11,361 nt of DNA from Rhodothermaceae bacterium (GTDB lineage Bacteria; Bacteroidota; Rhodothermia; Rhodothermales; Rubricoccaceae), in NCBI GenBank assembly GCA_013003465.1, contig JABDIZ010000056.1, positions 1 through 11,361 on the forward strand. The letters run 5' to 3'. Under the pieces are notes generated by a model. It saw nothing but the letters and a program-made list of their open reading frames with translations. It had not been told where the DNA came from and did no database searches. Below, piece by piece: positions 7,036-11,361 of this stretch; the first letter of the stretch is position 1, and each line of letters begins with the position of its first letter. The position numbers and the translations under genes are program-made.

Positions 7036-8503
7036 GCTCAAGCGTCTCCACTGGACCATCCTGCGCGCCCTGCCCGTGCCGTTCGTCGCGGCGTTCGGGA
7101 CGCTGATGTTCCTGCTGCTGATGCAGTTCCTGATCCGCTACCTGCCCGAGTTGGTCGGACGCGGCTTACCGGTCTGGGCGCTGCTGGAACTCGTGGCCTA
7201 CAGCCTGGCTTACATGGTCACGCTGGCGGTGCCGATGGCGTGGCTGATCGCGATGATCACGGCCTTCGGGCGGCTGAGCGAAAGCCGCGCCTACCTCGTC
7301 GTCAAAAGCGCGGGCGTCTCGCTGTTCCAGCTCGCCTGGCCCACGCTGCTCGTAGGCCTGCTGCTGGTCGGTGCGCTGGGTTACTTCAACAACGTGATGC
7401 TGCCCGAGGCCAACTACCGCATGGCGGGGCTCTGGCGCGACATCCGCCTCTCCCGCCCCGGCTTCGAACTCGAACCCGGCGTCTTCTACACCGGCCTCGA
7501 CGGCTATGCCATCCGCGCCAACGCCATCCCACCCGATTCCAACGGGCTGCTCTACGGCGTGACCGTCTTCGACGGCACGGACGCAAGCCGACGCGCGGTG
7601 CTCGTGGCCGAACGCGCCCGCCTCGCCACAGCCTACGGCGGGCAGCGCCTCGAGATGACGATGGAGGACGGCGAACTGCACCGCCGCGAGAACCGCCGTC
7701 GCGACACGGAGCGCTACGAACACCTCGCCTTTCGGCAGCACCGCCTGGGCTTCGACATCTCGGACCTGACCTTCGAGCGCAGCGATTCGCTGAGCGGCAT
7801 GCGCACGGATCGCACGATGCGCACCTCGGACATGATCGCGCTGGTCGACTCGATGGATCTGCACATCGCGAGCCGCCTGGCCGACCTGCGGGCGACCCTG
7901 ACGCGACCGCCGCCCGACGAGCAACCCCAGGCTGGACGCATCATGACGACATCCGCGACGGGTGCATCCACGGAGGACACGTCCGATTCAGCCGATTCCA
8001 CCGCTGCCGCGGACGCCACGCTGATCGGCGCCCACCGCCCGCTCCTCGACAGCCTCACCGCATCCGAACGCGAGGCCGTTTATGACCGCGCCGTGCAACG
8101 CGCCCGGAGCCTCTACGCCGAGGCCAACACCACCGCCAACGCCGTCCGCTGGGATCAGCAGCGCGCCGACCGTTACCGCGTCGAGATCTACAAGAAGAAC
8201 TCGATTGCGCTCGCCTGCCTCGTGTTTGTGCTGATCGGCGTCCCGCTGGGGCTGGCGGTGGCGCGCGGCGGGGTTGGCCTGATTGCCACGCTAGCCGTCG
8301 TCGTCTTTTTGTTCTACTGGATCACGCTCGTACAGGGCGAGAAGCTGGCCGACCGCGGCATGATCCCGCCGTGGCTCGGCATGTGGGCGGCCAACGTGAT
8401 CGTCGGGCTGCTCGGCCTCTGGCTCGCCCGTCGGGAAGCCCGCGACCCAGCCACGCGCGACCCCATCCGCCGCCTCGCCGGGCTCTTCCAGCGCAAGCGC
8501 TGA
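7034..8503 (+). CDS. LptF/LptG-family permease of the LPS export ABC transporter
   Basis: A 489-residue inner-membrane permease of the YjgP/YjgQ family. LptF and LptG pair with the LptB ATPase to lift LPS from the inner membrane into the LptC/A/D bridge. The layout fits: three N-terminal TM helices (about 13-35, 50-76, 97-118), a periplasmic jellyroll region from 119 (with FELEPGVFYTGLDGYAIRA), then three C-terminal TM helices (389-409, 413-433, 446-465) with IGVPLGLAVARGG between them. Family members are usually about 350-400 residues. The excess here lies before TM4: a helical stretch from about 265, an Ala/Thr/Ser/Asp-rich linker at 300-328, and a second helical stretch to about 385. Whether this copy is F or G cannot be settled from sequence alone, and no partner or lptB is in the window. 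The ATG at 7034 sits inside the right arm of the inverted repeat, so the mRNA leader may be structured. Confidence 0.9.
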   Translation: MLKRLHWTILRALPVPFVAAFGTLMFLLLMQFLIRYLPELVGRGLPVWALLELVAYSLAYMVTLAVPMAWLIAMITAFGRLSESRAYLVVKSAGVSLFQLAWPTLLVGLLLVGALGYFNNVMLPEANYRMAGLWRDIRLSRPGFELEPGVFYTGLDGYAIRANAIPPDSNGLLYGVTVFDGTDASRRAVLVAERARLATAYGGQRLEMTMEDGELHRRENRRRDTERYEHLAFRQHRLGFDISDLTFERSDSLSGMRTDRTMRTSDMIALVDSMDLHIASRLADLRATLTRPPPDEQPQAGRIMTTSATGASTEDTSDSADSTAAADATLIGAHRPLLDSLTASEREAVYDRAVQRARSLYAEANTTANAVRWDQQRADRYRVEIYKKNSIALACLVFVLIGVPLGLAVARGGVGLIATLAVVVFLFYWITLVQGEKLADRGMIPPWLGMWAANVIVGLLGLWLARREARDPATRDPIRRLAGLFQRKR

Positions 8504-8508
8504 TGTAA

Positions 8509-8580
8509 AGAAAGGAACGCGGGAAGAGCATGAGAGGAGAGCGTTGGCAGTATGCTCCTTGGTCTCCTTTCTATCCTCTC
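8509..8580. repeat. Imperfect inverted repeats upstream of rsmI
   Basis: The 90 bp between the permease stop and rsmI start has strong purine/pyrimidine strand bias. AGAAAGGA (8509-8516) pairs with TCCTTTCT (8565-8572), and within it GAGCAT (8526-8531) pairs with ATGCTC (8552-8557). An alternative pairing is GAGAGGA (8532-8538) with TCCTCTC (8574-8580). The rsmI ATG lies in a 10 bp palindrome, GAGCATGCTC (8590-8599). It could be a weak terminator for the permease gene or a structured leader for rsmI; the stem is too broken to say. Confidence 0.55.
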
Positions 8581-8593
8581 TTTCTCTCCGAGC

Positions 8594-9262
8594 ATGCTCA
8601 CCCTCGTTCCCACCCCCATTGGCAACCTGGAAGACCTCACCTTCCGCGCGCTCCGCGTGCTCAAGGAGGCCGACCTCGTTGCCTGCGAGGACACACGGAC
8701 GACCGGCGTGCTCTTCCAGCACTACGGCATCGAGACGCCGCGCACGAGCTTCCACGCCCACAACGAGCACAGCAAAACGAAGCACCTCGTGGAGCGGATG
8801 CAAGCGGGCGAGCGCCTCGCCCTCGTGAGCGACGCGGGCACGCCGGGCATCTCCGATCCCGGCTTCCTGCTCGTCCGCGAAGCCCTCGCGGCGGGTATTG
8901 AGGTAGAGGCCTTACCTGGCGCGACGGCGTTCGTCCCGGCACTCGTCGCCAGTGGATTGCCGTGCGACCGCTTCGTGTACGAGGGCTTTCTGCCGCAGAA
9001 GAAAGGACGCCAGACGCGCCTCACGGCGCTCGTGGAGGAACCGCGCACCATCGTGCTCTACGAAAGTCCGCACCGGCTCGTGAAGCTGCTCGGCGAACTG
9101 GCGAAGCACCTCGGACCGAAACGCCCGGCTGCCGTCGGGCGGGAACTCACGAAGAAGTTCGAGGAAGTCCGGCGCGGAACGCTGGCCGAGGTGCAGGCGT
9201 GGTACGCCGCCCAACCGAGAGTGCGCGGCGAGATCGTCGTCGTCGTGGGTGGCGCGCCCTGA
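8594..9262 (+). CDS. rsmI: 16S rRNA (cytidine(1402)-2'-O)-methyltransferase RsmI
   Basis: A 222-residue tetrapyrrole-methylase-fold enzyme that 2'-O-methylates C1402 of 16S rRNA in the ribosomal P site, using SAM. The family signatures are in order: VPTPIGNLEDLTFRAL (5-20), ADLVACEDTR (26-35), RLALVSDAGTPGISDPG (74-90), LPGATAFVPAL (108-118, where PGPSA is more usual), FVYEGFLP (127-134), VLYESPHR (154-161) and RELTKKFEEVRRGT (183-196). It lacks the C-terminal extension of the E. coli protein (~286 residues) and matches the short form common in Bacteroidota. ATG 8594 is chosen because VPTPIGN follows directly, as in the family; an in-frame ATG at 8552 adds 14 hydrophobic residues with no counterpart. 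It is probably transcribed with the downstream thioredoxin-like gene. Confidence 0.96.
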   Translation: MLTLVPTPIGNLEDLTFRALRVLKEADLVACEDTRTTGVLFQHYGIETPRTSFHAHNEHSKTKHLVERMQAGERLALVSDAGTPGISDPGFLLVREALAAGIEVEALPGATAFVPALVASGLPCDRFVYEGFLPQKKGRQTRLTALVEEPRTIVLYESPHRLVKLLGELAKHLGPKRPAAVGRELTKKFEEVRRGTLAEVQAWYAAQPRVRGEIVVVVGGAP

Positions 9263-9295
9263 GAACGCCGCCCTGTGTCCCCTGCCCAGCCTGCT

Positions 9296-9820
9296 ATGAA
9301 GCTGCTCCTGTTGCTCACTCTGACAATTGGCCTGACGGCATCCGCCTGTGCTCAAACGGCGGGCACGCCCTCAGCGCCTGAAGAGAGTACAGAAGCCGAG
9401 CAGGCGGTCCAAGTGCGCATCGCCGAGGACGGCGTGCATGTCGTGCATTTCTGGGCCCCGTGGTGCGGCAACTCCATCGCCGAGTTGCAGAGCGGCTGGT
9501 ACGAGGTGATCGAAGCCAACGCCGACGTGTCGTTCACCTTTGTGACCATCTGGAACGACGGCGAGACCGGGCAGGCGACGCTGGACCGCTACGCCATTCC
9601 AGCGTCGGTGACCGTACTGGCGCAGCCGGACTACGGACCGAGCGACGACCGATCCAACCGACGCCGCACCTTCTTGGGCCATACGCTCACCTGGACACCC
9701 ACCACATGGATCTTCCGCAACAATGGCACGCTCGCCTATGCCTTCAACTACGGCGAGGTCAGTCCGGCGATGTTGCAACAAGCCATCAATGACGCACACG
9801 CCTCCTGGGAGCACGATTGA
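9296..9820 (+). CDS. Exported thioredoxin-like protein with monothiol CxxS motif
   Basis: A 174-residue protein with a signal peptide (MKLLLLLTLTIGLTASACAQ). C18 could be a lipidation site, although the -3 residue is Ala, or cleavage could follow an AxA by signal peptidase I. A Ser/Glu/Ala-rich linker leads to a thioredoxin fold of the TlpA/redoxin type: VVHFWAPWCGNS (49-60), FTFVTIWNDGE (81-90) and the cis-Pro strand TWTPTTWIF (132-140, P135). The active site is C57-G-N-S60, so the resolving Cys of the usual WCxxC is a Ser, and C57 is the only Cys in the mature domain. It therefore cannot form an internal disulfide and may act on mixed disulfides or as a chaperone. The ATG at 9296 is preferred over the GTG at 9275 because it starts the signal peptide. 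It lies 33 bp after rsmI. Confidence 0.85.
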   Translation: MKLLLLLTLTIGLTASACAQTAGTPSAPEESTEAEQAVQVRIAEDGVHVVHFWAPWCGNSIAELQSGWYEVIEANADVSFTFVTIWNDGETGQATLDRYAIPASVTVLAQPDYGPSDDRSNRRRTFLGHTLTWTPTTWIFRNNGTLAYAFNYGEVSPAMLQQAINDAHASWEHD

Positions 9821-9840
9821 GCGGTTCGGCTGAGCATGAT

Positions 9841-9880
9841 AAAAAGCTACAGGCGGGACGCGATATGCGCGCCCCGCCTG
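9841..9880 (-). terminator. Hairpin terminator of the T9SS cargo gene
   Basis: CAGGCGGG (9850-9857) pairs with CCCGCCTG (9873-9880). After an A/C mismatch, an inner CGCG (9859-9862) pairs with CGCG (9868-9871) around a 5-base loop. Read on the minus strand, the stem is followed 4 bases later by TTTTT (9845-9841), so it fits a Rho-independent terminator for the minus-strand gene ending at 9908. On the plus strand no T run follows, so for the thioredoxin-like gene it would be at most a weak stop or a 3' end stabiliser. Confidence 0.7.
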
Positions 9881-9907
9881 GTAACTGCGGTGATAGAGAC
9901 GCTTTCT

Positions 9908-11361
9908 TTAGTGCATCACCAGCACTCGCTGGGTGTCGGTGGCACTGCCCGCCTGAAGCCGGACAATGTAGGTCCCGGAAGCAAGCCCCTGAGCCACCAG
10001 GGTCTCCGCATGACGCCCGGCGGTCCGCTCCCCATCCACCAGTACGGCGATGCTGCGGCCCATCAGGTCGAACACCTCCATTCGAACCGGGCCGGCCTCA
10101 GGCAAGGTGTACGCGAGCGTGGTGGTGGAAGCAAACGGGTTGGGGAAGCCCGGTTCGAGCGCGAACGTAGTCGGCGCGGTCTCGCCTCCTTCGGTGCCCG
10201 TCGGGATGGCACCCCAGTCAGCGAGCGGCCACATCTGCGCTCCCCACGTGTTCATGCGGGCGATCACCTGGCTATCGACGCCCCAGGCGGCGAAGGTGGG
10301 AATCATCGAATACCAGAGGTCAGCGTAGCGCCCGTTCTGGTGGGCGTTCTGCCATGATGTTCCCTCCTCGATGAGTTCAGGACGGTAACTGGCTGGTTCC
10401 CAGCGGTTCGGCGTATCTATGTCTGCTGGTCGGTTCCACTCACTGATCTCGTGGGACTCGACCGCATCCATGTACGCGTTGATGAGGGTGCCGAAGACCG
10501 CCGCCCGGGTAGCGAAGTCGAGGTCCTCGAACGTCTCGAAGGCACCCCAGCGCCCCGGATGAGCATGCCGAACATAGGGCTCTTCTTCGAGCAGTCCATC
10601 ATGATGGAAGGTCTGGATCAGCTTCATCCAGGCCTGCGCAGAGCGGAAGGGATGCCGCGGCCCTCCTTCGTTGTCGGAGAGGCCATTGATGTGCTTCGGA
10701 TGGTAGTTCCAGTCCACCGGCGCAATGGACCCCGCATTTATACGATTGCCTGCGTTGACGACCACCTGGAGCTGATACCACGCAGTCGACTCCGTCTTGC
10801 CTGCAAGGTCGTTCTGGTAGAAGAACGAGAGCTTGTTCTCAGCACTGAGGTGGGGAGCCAGATCAAACATCTGACGCGAGGCACCAAGCCATGAACGGGC
10901 TTCGCCGTACTGTCCGTACACCTCGGGCGCGACACTGTCGAGGGCGTACGTCTGCTGGATATCCCAGAGCTGGACGAGGGTCCACTTCCGTATGCTTTGC
11001 CGGGCCGACTCGATGTGGATGCTACCCGGCACGTGCGCCTCGGCGTCACCGTTCCGGTAGTCCAAGAAGTACTTGATGCCCGCCGACGAGAAGCTGCCCA
11101 TGAGCGTGGCCAGTTCACCGCTCTGAATCATTACATCGGGACCGATGGTCTGCAGGTCACCCTGCAGCTTGTCGTAGTGGCCAAGCACGTCACCGCGCGT
11201 GTCCCCATCACTTCCGTCGATAGGCGTGCTGGCGAGGAAGAACTCCTCCCACACATCTTCGGGATGCACATCCGGGAGCCATGCGTTCCAGTCAGGAAGC
11301 TGAATCGCGACCGGCGTCTCGCGGGCGTTGTGCGTCGCGTCCGGCGTGATAGCGCCAGGGG
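9908..11361 (-). CDS. T9SS type A cargo protein, 5'-truncated
   Basis: The frame is open to the right edge, giving 483 visible C-terminal residues; the true start and signal peptide lie outside. An in-frame GTG at 11269 is internal, since coding-like sequence (PGAITPDATHNARETPVAIQ) continues upstream. The last 85 residues are a textbook T9SS type A sorting domain: LEPGFPNPFASTTTLAYTLP, VRMEVFDLMGRSIAVLVDGE, AGRHAETL, GLASGTYIVRLQAG and a basic/hydrophobic tail. The protein should cross the outer membrane and be anchored or released after cleavage of that domain. The rest (about 1-398) is not a family I recognise; a stretch at about 80-120 (ELATLMGS... FLDYRNGDAEAHVPGSIHI) resembles the first half of a rhodanese domain. 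The visible protein contains no Cys and is rich in Trp, Asn and His. It is convergent with the thioredoxin-like gene and ends in a hairpin terminator. Confidence 0.9.
   Translation of the reverse strand, partial: PGAITPDATHNARETPVAIQLPDWNAWLPDVHPEDVWEEFFLASTPIDGSDGDTRGDVLGHYDKLQGDLQTIGPDVMIQSGELATLMGSFSSAGIKYFLDYRNGDAEAHVPGSIHIESARQSIRKWTLVQLWDIQQTYALDSVAPEVYGQYGEARSWLGASRQMFDLAPHLSAENKLSFFYQNDLAGKTESTAWYQLQVVVNAGNRINAGSIAPVDWNYHPKHINGLSDNEGGPRHPFRSAQAWMKLIQTFHHDGLLEEEPYVRHAHPGRWGAFETFEDLDFATRAAVFGTLINAYMDAVESHEISEWNRPADIDTPNRWEPASYRPELIEEGTSWQNAHQNGRYADLWYSMIPTFAAWGVDSQVIARMNTWGAQMWPLADWGAIPTGTEGGETAPTTFALEPGFPNPFASTTTLAYTLPEAGPVRMEVFDLMGRSIAVLVDGERTAGRHAETLVAQGLASGTYIVRLQAGSATDTQRVLVMH

Noticed and set aside
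9817..10357. Plus-strand frames opposite the T9SS gene's 3' end.
   Set aside because: The opposite strand encodes an unmistakable T9SS sorting domain; these frames have no start context or motif.

Overview
The window is high-GC bacterial DNA, probably from a Rhodothermia/Rhodothermota-type member of the Bacteroidota. The evidence is a canonical type IX secretion (T9SS) type A C-terminal sorting domain, a BshA-type bacillithiol gene, an LptF/LptG permease (so an LPS outer membrane), and start codons that mostly lack a Shine-Dalgarno. The taxonomic call is an inference; no rRNA or marker gene is present. There are no tRNA or rRNA genes, CRISPR arrays, transposases or phage genes.

Layout. (1) Positions 1-2830, plus strand: a 5'-truncated bshA, then a kinase-fold protein of unknown function that overlaps it by 4 bp, then a DJ-1/PfpI-like lipoprotein 13 bp further on. 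(2) Positions 2840-5964, minus strand: a two-gene unit of a six-TM hybrid histidine kinase with a receiver domain, followed after 5 bp by a SAM-dependent methyltransferase that resembles the PhcB family. It ends 9 bp from the end of unit 1 (convergent). (3) Positions 5965-6273: no convincing gene. (4) Positions 6274-6936, minus: a glyoxalase II-like metallo-hydrolase, divergent from (5) an LptF/LptG permease at 7034-8503. The 97 bp between them is almost filled by a nested inverted duplication. (6) rsmI (8594-9262) and an exported CxxS thioredoxin-like protein (9296-9820), both plus strand; another imperfect inverted repeat precedes rsmI. (7) A hairpin terminator, then a minus-strand T9SS cargo protein that runs off the right edge.

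How the genes may work together. The kinase/methyltransferase pair is the best candidate for an undescribed system. A membrane sensor coupled to a PhcB-like methyltransferase recalls phcBSR-type (3-hydroxy fatty acid methyl ester) signalling, but gene order and domain fusion differ. The kinase-like protein locked to bshA is a second candidate, possibly tied to bacillithiol metabolism or its regulation. The remaining genes are mostly envelope and housekeeping functions: LPS export, 16S rRNA 2'-O-methylation, thiol chemistry outside the cytoplasm, and surface protein secretion.
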